From an uncultured Caryophanales bacterium (lineage in GTDB: Bacteria > Bacillota_I > Bacilli_A > RFN20 > CAG-826): a stretch of DNA of 7,885 nucleotides. The stretch lies in assembly GCA_946410525.1 (NCBI GenBank), contig CAMKAQ010000032.1:1-7885 (forward strand), in the 5' to 3' direction. Positions 1 through 6,403 of the stretch are shown in pieces (positions within the stretch are counted from its first letter, which is position 1; each line of letters starts with the position of its first letter). The notes beneath the pieces were generated by a model. It had not been told where the DNA came from. It did no database searches and was given only the letters and a program-made list of their open reading frames with translations. The position numbers were made by a program, and so were the translations under genes.

Positions 1-1
1 T

Positions 2-1117
2 GATGCTGATTTCAAATATGGCGTAAACCAGTTTGCCTGCGATAGCTTTGCTACCGTCGACAAGACGGAGAACTACGCCTATTCCCCGCTTATGCTCTAC
101 ACGCAGCTTGACCTTATCTCCTGCGCCGTAAGCGATGAGGAAACCATGGATCAGTTCGATAACGTTCTCTCTGGCGATGCTTCTCTAAGAAAAACAGGCA
201 TTGCTGCCTCTATGCGTAACAACTTCTTCGCGAACGACGAAAGCAAGAGCACCGTCCAAGCCAAAAATGCCGTCTTCCTCGAAGAGGAATTCGGAGCCAA
301 AGATCAGTTTGTCCAAGACATGACGGAAAGAAACGCCGAAGTCTTTGAGATGGATTTCCAAAACTCCGAAGACGTTGGCAAGGCCTGCCAATGGGCCAAC
401 GCAAGCGTCAACCAGCCTGGATTCCTTAAAGCCGAGGACCTCGGAATCAAAAACGACTCTGCCATGCTCTTCCTTTCGACCCTCTATTTCGACAACGCCT
501 GGTCCCATAGATTCGTAAAAGAAGACACCAAACCAGACGATTTCCATCTTTTGGACGGAACCATTGTTCAGAAGGATTTCATGAACCATGTCACGTATGC
601 CGGTTTCACTGACCAAATCACATACGTCTCAGTCACCGATACCTATAACAGCGATTATTCGATCCAATACTTCGTTCCAAAGAACGTCAAAGACAATATC
701 TTCGAACTTTTGCCGAAAGACTTCCTCTTCAAACAGGATCAGAAAAAAGAAATTGTCAGCCTTTCCTTGCCAAAGATGTCTTTGACCTGCGAGTCCGATT
801 TATCACAGATGGTTCAGGATTTAGGAATCACGAACCCTTACGTCAAGAGATCAAATCATTTGAAGAACGCTTTCAGAAGAAGCGATGAGCTTGTGTACTC
901 ATACCTCAACTACACAAAACAAAAGACAAACGTCTCTTTTGATGAGGATGGAACCGTCGTCAAGTCTATCACCTTCTCGCTTGGAGGCGGCGCTACTTCT
1001 GCTGCACCTATGAACGACGGATACCACGTTGAACTCAACCAACCGTTCGTCTACTGCATCAGGGATCCAATGGGTCTTCCTCTCGTTGTCGGAAGCGTCC
1101 TGAACCCTGGTAATTAA
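2..1117 (+). CDS. Serpin-family protein, 5' end outside the window
   Basis: The reading frame is open from base 2, before the first ATG at 92, and residues before that ATG already match the start of the serpin fold (NQFACDSF...YAYSPLMLY, like the family's F..L....N...SP.S). The gene therefore begins upstream; any signal peptide or lipobox would be there. The 371 residues seen are nearly a full serpin (usually 370-400). Other family landmarks are NAVFLEEEFG, the helix F/strand 3A region FLSTLYFDNAW, VSLSLPKMSL in the B/C sheet, the hinge DEDGT, and the C-terminal NQPFVYCIRDP...GSVLNP. Serpins are usually suicide inhibitors of serine or cysteine proteases; in gut bacteria they are thought to protect against host or rival proteases. 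The reactive loop is atypical: it is long and Gly-rich and lacks the Ala-rich hinge (see findings), so inhibition is not assured. The family call is secure; the target protease is unknown. Confidence 0.9.
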   Translation, partial: DADFKYGVNQFACDSFATVDKTENYAYSPLMLYTQLDLISCAVSDEETMDQFDNVLSGDASLRKTGIAASMRNNFFANDESKSTVQAKNAVFLEEEFGAKDQFVQDMTERNAEVFEMDFQNSEDVGKACQWANASVNQPGFLKAEDLGIKNDSAMLFLSTLYFDNAWSHRFVKEDTKPDDFHLLDGTIVQKDFMNHVTYAGFTDQITYVSVTDTYNSDYSIQYFVPKNVKDNIFELLPKDFLFKQDQKKEIVSLSLPKMSLTCESDLSQMVQDLGITNPYVKRSNHLKNAFRRSDELVYSYLNYTKQKTNVSFDEDGTVVKSITFSLGGGATSAAPMNDGYHVELNQPFVYCIRDPMGLPLVVGSVLNPGN

Positions 1118-1126
1118 TCCAAAAAT

Positions 1127-1153
1127 AAGAGGGTGTTAAATCCCTCTTTTTTT
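1127..1153 (+). terminator. Intrinsic terminator after the serpin gene
   Basis: A 7-bp stem AAGAGGG (1127-1133) pairs with CCCTCTT (1142-1148) around an 8-base loop and runs into a T tract to 1153. It starts 9 bases after the serpin stop codon and separates that gene from the luxE-like operon. Confidence 0.85.
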
Positions 1154-1170
1154 CCGTTAATCGAAAAGCA

Positions 1171-1176
1171 TATAAT
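1171..1176 (+). promoter_or_regulatory. Perfect -10 box TATAAT just upstream of the luxE-like gene
   Basis: The hexamer is a perfect sigma-A -10 consensus and ends 6 bases before the ATG at 1183. No good -35 is visible: the position 17 bp upstream falls in the T tract of the preceding terminator, and there is no extended TGn motif. A start site 7 bases after the box would be the A of the ATG, giving a leaderless mRNA. No Shine-Dalgarno sequence lies between this box and the ATG, which fits that reading. Confidence 0.5.
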
Positions 1177-1182
1177 TCACCT

Positions 1183-2304
1183 ATGAGGAAAATGTCCAAA
1201 CTCTTCCGCACAAGGAAGAAGAAGATATATTGCCTGGATGACCAGCTCTTTTTCGAGGCGATGAAAGAGAACTGCCTTTTCCATTACAAAAACAACGCCG
1301 AATATAAGAAAATCCTCGACAATTTCCGCTTCGATCCAAATTCTTTAGAGTCTTATGATGATTTGGCAAAGATCCCTTTTTTGCCAACGCTTTACTTCAA
1401 ACACCATAACCTTTTGTCGCTTCCGAAACACCGTTATCTCATCAAAGCGACATCAAGCGGAACAAGCGGCAAGAACGTCTCCCTTGTCGGTTTCACCCTT
1501 GGCGATCTTCTCCGTGGGTTTGATATGGTCAAGAGTGTCTTCTCTTACCACAAGCTCTGGTCGCTTAGGCCTCACCGCTACATCGTCTTTGGATATGAGC
1601 CACATAAAGGAAATGACAAGGCTATCGCAAAGACCGCTTACGGGTTCACTCTTGTCACCCCTGCCATCAGCAAAGACTACGCGATCAGATGGACCAAAGA
1701 TGGCTACAAAGTGGATCTCGATAACCTCGAAAAGAAATTCATCAAATACTCAAAAGGCAGGACACCAGTCAGAACTCTTGGTTTTCCAGCCTACACCTAC
1801 TTCCTCCTTCAGCAGATGAAAGACAAAGGCATCAGACTCAAGATGCCAAAAGGCTCAATCATCTCACTCGGCGGAGGATGGAAATCTTTCTACAAAGAAA
1901 AAGTCGACAAACAGGCCTTCTATGACCTTGTTTACGAAGTCCTTGGAATCGATGACAAACACGTCTTCGAGTTCTTTGGGGCGGTCGAACACCCAATCCT
2001 CTACACAGATTGCCGAAACCACCACTTCCACATCCCGAACTACGCCCGTGTCATCATCCGTGACATCGAGACCTTGGAGCCAGTCAAACCAGGTCAAGTT
2101 GGCTTGATCAACCTTTTGACCCCAATGATGGTTGGCACCCCGTTGCTCAGCGTCATGACCGATGACCTTGGCATCCTCCACGAGGAAGAATGCCCATGCG
2201 GCGAGAAGTCGATGTATCTCGAGATCCTTGGTCGCAGCGGACTTGACGACATCAAGACCTGCGCAGCCGGGGCCGAAGAGCTTTTGAAAGGAGAGAAATC
2301 ATGA
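1183..2304 (+). CDS. luxE: LuxE-like acyl-protein synthetase (fatty-acid activating, AMP-forming)
   Basis: This 373-residue protein matches the LuxE/PaaK-like adenylating family in length (V. harveyi LuxE is 378) and motifs. These are the phosphate-binding loop SSGTSGKNVS (91-100), SLGGGWK (228-234), FFGAVEHPILYTDC (264-277), the ATP-site MTDDLG (325-330), a CPCG pair (C337, C339) and the C-terminal TCAAGAEELL. C360 in that last motif sits where V. harveyi LuxE carries the acylated Cys364. Known role: fatty acid plus ATP gives acyl-AMP, then an acyl-thioester enzyme that hands the acyl group to LuxC. The stop overlaps the next start (ATGA, 2301-2304). Start choice is uncertain: the ATG at 1183 has no ribosome binding site and lies right after a -10 box; the ATG at 1192 is the alternative, with AGGA only 2 bases before it. 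No luciferase gene is present, and the substrate acid is unknown. Confidence 0.88.
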   Translation: MRKMSKLFRTRKKKIYCLDDQLFFEAMKENCLFHYKNNAEYKKILDNFRFDPNSLESYDDLAKIPFLPTLYFKHHNLLSLPKHRYLIKATSSGTSGKNVSLVGFTLGDLLRGFDMVKSVFSYHKLWSLRPHRYIVFGYEPHKGNDKAIAKTAYGFTLVTPAISKDYAIRWTKDGYKVDLDNLEKKFIKYSKGRTPVRTLGFPAYTYFLLQQMKDKGIRLKMPKGSIISLGGGWKSFYKEKVDKQAFYDLVYEVLGIDDKHVFEFFGAVEHPILYTDCRNHHFHIPNYARVIIRDIETLEPVKPGQVGLINLLTPMMVGTPLLSVMTDDLGILHEEECPCGEKSMYLEILGRSGLDDIKTCAAGAEELLKGEKS

Positions 2305-3566
2305 TCCTTTATAAAGGCGAAGTCTACGAAAACAAAGAACAGGAAAGGCTTATCTCCTCTTTGAAGGAAGATATGCTTTCGACGTTAGAGAATGGCAAGA
2401 CCCTTTCCTATGAAGAAGTCATCAATGCTTGCGACAAACTCTATCAGAGGGTCATGAACCATGAGTTCGACCATATCGTTTTGCCGCTTCTTGACATGGT
2501 GAACATGCCATATTCCTCATTTGAGAGGTATGCGAAATACTTCTCCAAAGAGGGTTTGCTCAAGAAAATCGATTTCGAACTTGGCGACCTTAAGAATGGG
2601 AAGCTCGAGCTCGATGAGAGTAACGAGAGATATTACGAGCCTTTAGGCATCTTGTTCCATATCGCCGCCGGAAACGTCGACCTTTTGCCAGCCTATAGCG
2701 TGGTCGAAGGCCTTCTTGTCGGGAACATCAACATCCTCAAACTCCCTACTGGGGACAACGGGATGTCGATCATGCTCCTTCAGGAGCTCATCAAAGAATC
2801 TCCGGCCCTCAAAGACTACATTTACGTCTTCGATGTGCCTAGCACGGAAATCGAGACCATCAAAGAACTTGCCTCGTTAGCGGACGCGACAATCGTCTGG
2901 GGCGGGGATATGGCGCAAAAAGCCGCAAGGACCTTCGTCGACATCCACTCCTCCATCATCTCTTGGGGACACAAGATCTCTTTCAGCTACGTTGATAAAA
3001 ATGTCACGGATGAGGAACTTAAGGCGCTTTGCGAGTCTGTCTGCGCGACCAACCAGCTCTTCTGCTCCTCTTGCCAAGGCATCTACCTTAATACCGATAA
3101 GGTTGAGGATTTGAAAGAGTTGGCGAATCGCCTCCTTCCAATCCTTGCCAAAGTGAGCAAAGAGATGGGCACGCTCCCTTTGACCATGAAAGCGAAGAAC
3201 ACCCTTCTCACCTATAACGAAAAACTCGAAGGGAATCTCGATAAGGTATTCACGAAGGATGGGGTGTCCATCCTCGTCAAGGAAGACAATACCCTTGAGC
3301 TCTCTTACCTTTTCCAGAACCTTTGGATCAAACCTCTTAAGAAAGAGGAGATCATCAAAGTCCTTAAACCAAACAAGAACCTTTTGCAAACCGTCTCGGT
3401 CAACAAGGATTTGAAGGACAAAGAAGAAATATTTGGCCTATTGGCCAAATCAGGGGTGACAAGAATCACCGCTTTAGGCGATAATTCACGCATGCTCCCA
3501 GGCGAAAGCCACGATGGCGAATACGCCTTGAGACGCTACATGAGGATCGTGGAGAGGATTAAGTAA
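2301..3566 (+). CDS. luxC: LuxC-like acyl-CoA/acyl-enzyme reductase (aldehyde-forming)
   Basis: The 421-residue protein fits the LuxC acyl-CoA reductase family, a branch of the aldehyde dehydrogenase superfamily; it is shorter than the Vibrio proteins (about 480). Visible landmarks are GILFHIAAGNVDLLPAYSV (116-134), GNINILKLP (141-149), the cofactor-region IVWGGD (198-203) and NQLFCSSCQ (251-259). In the last, C255 aligns with the acyl-accepting cysteine of LuxC; C258 is an extra nearby thiol. Known reaction: the acyl group received from LuxE, or from acyl-CoA, is reduced by NADPH to a free aldehyde. A strong ribosome binding site AAAGGAG (2287-2293) lies 7 bases before the ATG, and the ATGA overlap with luxE suggests coupled synthesis of a two-protein complex. 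No LuxD, LuxA or LuxB is in the window, so the aldehyde must serve something other than light emission, unless those genes lie elsewhere. Confidence 0.9.
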   Translation: MILYKGEVYENKEQERLISSLKEDMLSTLENGKTLSYEEVINACDKLYQRVMNHEFDHIVLPLLDMVNMPYSSFERYAKYFSKEGLLKKIDFELGDLKNGKLELDESNERYYEPLGILFHIAAGNVDLLPAYSVVEGLLVGNINILKLPTGDNGMSIMLLQELIKESPALKDYIYVFDVPSTEIETIKELASLADATIVWGGDMAQKAARTFVDIHSSIISWGHKISFSYVDKNVTDEELKALCESVCATNQLFCSSCQGIYLNTDKVEDLKELANRLLPILAKVSKEMGTLPLTMKAKNTLLTYNEKLEGNLDKVFTKDGVSILVKEDNTLELSYLFQNLWIKPLKKEEIIKVLKPNKNLLQTVSVNKDLKDKEEIFGLLAKSGVTRITALGDNSRMLPGESHDGEYALRRYMRIVERIK

Positions 3567-3567
3567 T

Positions 3568-4083
3568 ATGATTAGACTCGGAAAAGCTTCAGGAAGCATC
3601 GGCTTAGGAGCTTTTTATTGTGGGCTTGGCATTTTCGTGATGGCCTTCTATACGATCATCTTGATCTTGATCAATAACAGCTACAGAGAATACAAAGTAG
3701 ACGCGTCCATCTTTGACGAAGCAAGGATTGTCATCACGTTCACCCTGCTTGCTTGCGTAAGCCTTTGGTTCTTCGCTTTGGGTGTTTTCGAAATCAAAAG
3801 AGGACTCATTGACAAAAAGGTCAGGGCAAACGGCAAAAGAAGCGTCTGCAGAATTGAGGATTTCAAAGTCAGATCAAATAGATACGGCCACACGATCTGG
3901 ATGGATGTTAGGTTCAAGACCGCCAGCGGAAAAGAAGACCGCTACTCTGCCAGAGTCGGCCAAGATGCCATCAATAAGTTCAAGCAAGGAACGATGATTG
4001 AGTGCTTTGTCCTTGGCGAGAACTGCTATGTTGATAAAAATAACCTTAGAGCCGTTGAAACAGAGGAAGACCTCTTCCAATAA
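3568..4083 (+). CDS. Two-helix membrane protein with C-terminal soluble domain (family copy 1)
   Basis: I do not recognise a named family; the architecture is broadly like small DUF3592-type membrane proteins. The 171 residues show two hydrophobic helices (about 11-36 and 53-75), a basic stretch KKVRANGKR and then a domain of about 80 residues (84-165). By the positive-inside rule both ends should be cytoplasmic. The domain is about 60% identical (48 of 80, ungapped, by hand) to that of the gene at 4398, sharing RYGHxIWM, ARVGxDAI, IECxVLG and CYVDxNN. It keeps three cysteines, C94, C146 and C153. The start lies one base after the LuxC stop, with GGAGAGG (3551-3557) 10 bases upstream, so it is very likely co-transcribed with luxEC. 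It may anchor or regulate the reductase or act on its product; this is inference only. Confidence 0.8.
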   Translation: MIRLGKASGSIGLGAFYCGLGIFVMAFYTIILILINNSYREYKVDASIFDEARIVITFTLLACVSLWFFALGVFEIKRGLIDKKVRANGKRSVCRIEDFKVRSNRYGHTIWMDVRFKTASGKEDRYSARVGQDAINKFKQGTMIECFVLGENCYVDKNNLRAVETEEDLFQ

Positions 4084-4084
4084 A

Positions 4085-4342
4085 ATGAGAACCGCTAAGA
4101 CCCAAGGCGGCGGCATCGCTGGAGGCGTTGCCTTGTTATTATGCAGCGCCTTGTTGCTTGTCCTTACCATATATCTCCTTATCATCAATTTCCCTTATTC
4201 AGAAATGGATACCCCTACCACTCTAGAGCTGATTTTCTTTGCTTTGGTCATCGTTTTTTGTGTCACTAGTGGAATCCTTCTCATTAAGGGAAGAACTAAT
4301 AGCCAACCAAAACACCGCAAAATGAAAAGGGGCGCAAAATGA
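4085..4342 (+). CDS. Short two-helix membrane protein (family copy 2, lacks the soluble domain)
   Basis: The 85 residues have two hydrophobic helices (about 9-36 and 47-67) and a basic tail (KGRTNSQPKHRKMKRGAK). The layout matches the membrane half of its two neighbours: a QG..AGG start to helix 1, a G near the end of helix 2, then a K/R-G-x-x-N turn. The domain of about 80 residues that follows in the neighbours is absent, and I saw no remnant of it before the next gene. The ATG at 4085 comes one base after the upstream TAA, with no well-placed ribosome binding site (the nearest purine run is about 17 bases away), so translation probably depends on coupling. A longer start at 3998 in the same frame would overlap the upstream gene by 86 bases and is unlikely. 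It could be a degenerated duplicate or a working short partner. Confidence 0.65.
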   Translation: MRTAKTQGGGIAGGVALLLCSALLLVLTIYLLIINFPYSEMDTPTTLELIFFALVIVFCVTSGILLIKGRTNSQPKHRKMKRGAK

Positions 4343-4397
4343 GTGATGAGTGCTAAGTCACCCAAGAACACCAAAGTCATCGAGGAGGAAGAAACAA

Positions 4398-4862
4398 ATG
4401 TATAACTGGAAAAGCCAAGGAAGCGTTGCAGCCGGGGTCTTTATGATCTTTTTCAGCGTGGCGTTTATCTCAATTGGAATCTATATGTTCTCCATCGGAG
4501 GAGCCAACGATAGGTTTGGCTTAACGGTCCTAATGATGACCGTTTTTGGTGTATTGTTCATGATCGCTGGCATTGGCACTTTGGTAAGAGGCAAAATCAA
4601 CCAGAAAGTTCGTGAAAAGGGAAGAAGAAGCACCTGCATTGTTGAGGATTTCAGAGTAACCGGACGCCGATATGGCCACTCCATCTGGATGAACGTCCTC
4701 TACAAAGACCAATCAGGAACCGAAAGACGCTACACCGCGAGAGTCGGCGAGGATGCGATCACCAACCTCAAAAAGGGCATGCGAATCGAATGTTATGTCC
4801 TTGGCGATGAGTGTTATGTCGATCCAAACAATATTAGAGTCGTTGACGAAGATAATTTCTAA
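4398..4862 (+). CDS. Two-helix membrane protein with C-terminal soluble domain (family copy 3)
   Basis: This 154-residue protein has helices at about 9-34 and 41-63, a basic KINQKVREKGRR stretch, then the same conserved domain as the gene at 3568 with cysteines C80, C132 and C139 in matching positions. The start at 4398 is chosen because GAGGAGG (4382-4388) lies 9 bases upstream and the protein then begins like copy 1, with a short polar stretch ahead of helix 1. The in-frame ATG at 4350 would add 16 residues rich in Lys and Arg and has no such site. It is the last gene before the terminator at 4864. The function is unknown. Conservation between copies is concentrated in the soluble domain rather than the helices, suggesting that the domain carries the activity or binding. 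Confidence 0.8.
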   Translation: MYNWKSQGSVAAGVFMIFFSVAFISIGIYMFSIGGANDRFGLTVLMMTVFGVLFMIAGIGTLVRGKINQKVREKGRRSTCIVEDFRVTGRRYGHSIWMNVLYKDQSGTERRYTARVGEDAITNLKKGMRIECYVLGDECYVDPNNIRVVDEDNF

Positions 4863-4863
4863 G

Positions 4864-4887
4864 AGCCATCGGAAGGTGGCTTTTTTT
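4864..4887 (+). terminator. Intrinsic terminator ending the luxEC-membrane protein operon
   Basis: AGCCATC (4864-4870) pairs with GGTGGCT (4875-4881), including one G-T wobble, around the tetraloop GGAA, and is followed by six T residues. It starts one base after the stop codon of the third membrane protein. Confidence 0.88.
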
Positions 4888-4943
4888 AACAAATGCGAAC
4901 GTTTTTGGGCCTCCAGAAAGTCTTATATGTAGGAGGAACAAAT

Positions 4944-5774
4944 ATGAAACGTAAAGTCCAACTGCTACTTCCCTTGATCTTTGGCTTATCTTTGCCAGCA
5001 TGTTCTACCTTTTTCTCGATTGGGCCAGACGCTCCTCACAATAGCTCTGCTTTCAAATCCACAAGAGACTATCCAGTCGTCAAACAAGTTCCTCGCCTAG
5101 AGAGCTTTTCAGAAGTTGCCTATTACGCGCCATACGCAAACGCCAACAATGATGACGTTCTTGTAAAAGCCAAGCAAATGCTCCTTGACGATGCTGCCGA
5201 GAGCTCTGTAGAAGTATCCGGAGCAACTTCGAGCGAAGCCTCTCGCCCAGAAACATCGGAAGAAGAACCTGATTTGTCATATTCGAATACGGACTATTAC
5301 GATGAACAGGGCAGACTCCACTACCCAATCGAAATCAAGCCAACATACACATTCAGCGATTTCGTCTACTTCGATTTCACAAGCGAAGAATGTGATTTCC
5401 TTGAAACCAACATCGGCAACGGACTTATCCATGGTTTGATGGTTCAAACCGAAATATATGGCGAATTGATGATCGTCCTCAAAAACGAAGACAGATACTT
5501 CTCATGCTTCCTCAATGGAGGAGGTGGCGGAGAATACCGTTTCAGCGCTCACAAATTCATCGAAGGTTTTGATCTCGTCAAAGACTTTGATTTGAAATTC
5601 CCAATCAATGTGGCTATTGATGGAGAAAACTATGACCCAGTGTCAATCGCCTTTGGCAGACAACCAGCTTTTAGCATCGACCAGGAATCTATTACTAGAG
5701 AAGGCTCTATCACAGTGTCCGTTAATGAACTTAGGGCGCATTTCGGCTTAGAACCGGACCCGAGGTTTGAATGA
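4944..5774 (+). CDS. Putative lipoprotein, unknown function
   Basis: The 276-residue product starts with MKRK, a hydrophobic run and a lipobox LPAC with Cys20, so it should be exported, lipidated and held on the outer face of the membrane. The start at 4944 is fixed by AGGAGG (4931-4936) 7 bases upstream; an in-frame ATG at 4893 would place the signal peptide too far inside. After the anchor comes a segment with several Tyr and Asn (about 40-80), then a Ser/Glu-rich, low-complexity linker (about 85-112). The C-terminal part (about 125-270) has alternating hydrophobic residues suggesting beta structure, a Gly run (GGGGG at 192-196) and cysteines C150 and C188. I do not recognise the family. 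The stop overlaps the next start by ATGA, so the two lipoproteins are probably made together. No convincing promoter was found in the short gap after the terminator. Confidence 0.8.
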   Translation: MKRKVQLLLPLIFGLSLPACSTFFSIGPDAPHNSSAFKSTRDYPVVKQVPRLESFSEVAYYAPYANANNDDVLVKAKQMLLDDAAESSVEVSGATSSEASRPETSEEEPDLSYSNTDYYDEQGRLHYPIEIKPTYTFSDFVYFDFTSEECDFLETNIGNGLIHGLMVQTEIYGELMIVLKNEDRYFSCFLNGGGGGEYRFSAHKFIEGFDLVKDFDLKFPINVAIDGENYDPVSIAFGRQPAFSIDQESITREGSITVSVNELRAHFGLEPDPRFE

Positions 5775-6136
5775 TTATGAAAAGGAACAAATTATTGCTC
5801 ATACCTGCGCTTCTTGCGTGTTTGCCTTTGGTTGGGTGCTCGGGAAGTGGCGAATACACCATCACTGTCAGGGATAACAGCGAAATCGTTAAGGAAATGC
5901 CGCACAAGGTCGGAGAAAAGCCATCTGAAAAATTCAAACCAGGCGATGGCGTGATTTTCCGAGTGGCCATTGTCACGGATGTTGACATAATCGTCACCCT
6001 GAACGATATGAGGATCTACAACACAAAAGAAGTTTTTGGCGACGAGCCTGATGATGGGAAGTTTTTGCGCACCTACATGTTTGTAATGCCTAAAAAAGAT
6101 TGCGTTATCGATATTTCTCTCCATGGCGGTTGGTAG
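5771..6136 (+). CDS. Small putative lipoprotein, unknown function
   Basis: The 121 residues begin with MIMKRNK, a hydrophobic stretch and the lipobox LVGC with Cys23, predicting an anchored lipoprotein with a mature part of about 99 residues. The mature part has alternating hydrophobic and polar runs (GEYTITVRD, GVIFRVAIV, VDIIVTLN, CVIDISL), which suggests a single small beta-sandwich domain. The phrase FVMPKKDCVIDI resembles the MP-x-x-D-V ending of many small extracellular beta domains, but I cannot assign a family. The start is either the ATG at 5771, overlapping the upstream TGA, or the ATG at 5777; GAGG at 5762-5765 is 5 or 11 bases away respectively. Both give the same signal. It is the second gene of a two-lipoprotein unit. 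Confidence 0.78.
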   Translation: MIMKRNKLLLIPALLACLPLVGCSGSGEYTITVRDNSEIVKEMPHKVGEKPSEKFKPGDGVIFRVAIVTDVDIIVTLNDMRIYNTKEVFGDEPDDGKFLRTYMFVMPKKDCVIDISLHGGW

Positions 6137-6148
6137 TTAAAAAGAAGC

Positions 6149-6256
6149 ATGAAGAATAGACTCTGCTTGCATTACGAAACGACCACTCTGACATGTCACC
6201 TCTACGATCAGTTTGAGAAGAGTTACCCTTCATTCGACCCCAAATCATACAAATAA
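6149..6256 (+). CDS. Possible 35-residue small protein
   Basis: The ATG at 6149 opens a 35-codon frame ending in TAA, lying between the small lipoprotein gene (12 bases upstream) and a strong terminator (14 bases downstream). It would therefore be on the same transcript. The product is polar, with two cysteines (C6, C16), two histidines, and no signal peptide or membrane segment. The upstream purine run AAAAAGAAG is a poor ribosome binding site and sits very close to the ATG. I do not recognise it. It may be a real small gene, the remnant of a longer one, or chance. Confidence 0.3.
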   Translation: MKNRLCLHYETTTLTCHLYDQFEKSYPSFDPKSYK

Positions 6257-6270
6257 GAATTGATTGTTAG

Positions 6271-6300
6271 CCCGCCGCTAAATGTGGCGGGTTTTCTTTT
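6271..6300 (+). terminator. Strong intrinsic terminator ending the lipoprotein unit
   Basis: CCCGCCGC (6271-6278) pairs with GTGGCGGG (6284-6291), with one G-T wobble, around the loop TAAAT, followed by TTTTCTTTTT. This is the most GC-rich hairpin in the window and isolates the amtB control region from upstream transcription. Confidence 0.92.
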
Positions 6301-6302
6301 TC

Positions 6303-6341
6303 TGTAAACCTTAGTTTGCATTATGTAAAGTATTGTTTACG
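6303..6341 (+). promoter_or_regulatory. Two tandem 18-bp dyads, candidate operator sites upstream of amtB
   Basis: Site 1, TGTAAACCTTAGTTTGCA (6303-6320), and site 2, TGTAAAGTATTGTTTACG (6324-6341), both fit TGTAAA-N6-TTTACA with one mismatch in the right arm. They start 21 bp apart, two helical turns, so a bound dimer on each would face the same side. The GlnR/TnrA box of Bacilli is TGTNA-N7-TNACA; these are TGTNA-N8 and each has one further mismatch, so the regulator may be related or different. Confidence 0.45.
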
Positions 6342-6403
6342 CCCTTTTTTCACATAAAAGAGACTGTCTATTAAACAACACAGAAATTTACAATACAAGC
6401 CAC

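Noticed and set aside
185..616. Long minus-strand open frame opposite the serpin gene
   Set aside because: The + strand carries clear serpin motifs through the whole stretch; the antisense frame has no recognisable domain.
2877..3389. 170-codon minus-strand open frame opposite the luxC-like gene
   Set aside because: It is the mirror of a strongly conserved coding region with no own start signals or domains.
3433..3450. Perfect 7-bp inverted repeat TTTGGCC-TATT-GGCCAAA
   Set aside because: It lies inside the luxC-like coding region, is followed by no T tract, and the encoded residues (FGLLAK) fit normal protein sequence; most likely coincidental.
4350..4397. 16-residue N-terminal extension of the third membrane protein
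   Set aside because: A strong GAGGAGG site points to the ATG at 4398, and the shorter protein aligns better with its paralogue.
4888..4943. Possible promoter for the lipoprotein unit (TTATAT at 4923-4928)
   Set aside because: The -35 is very poor, spacing is short and transcription would start inside the ribosome binding site, so I do not call it; the true promoter was not found.
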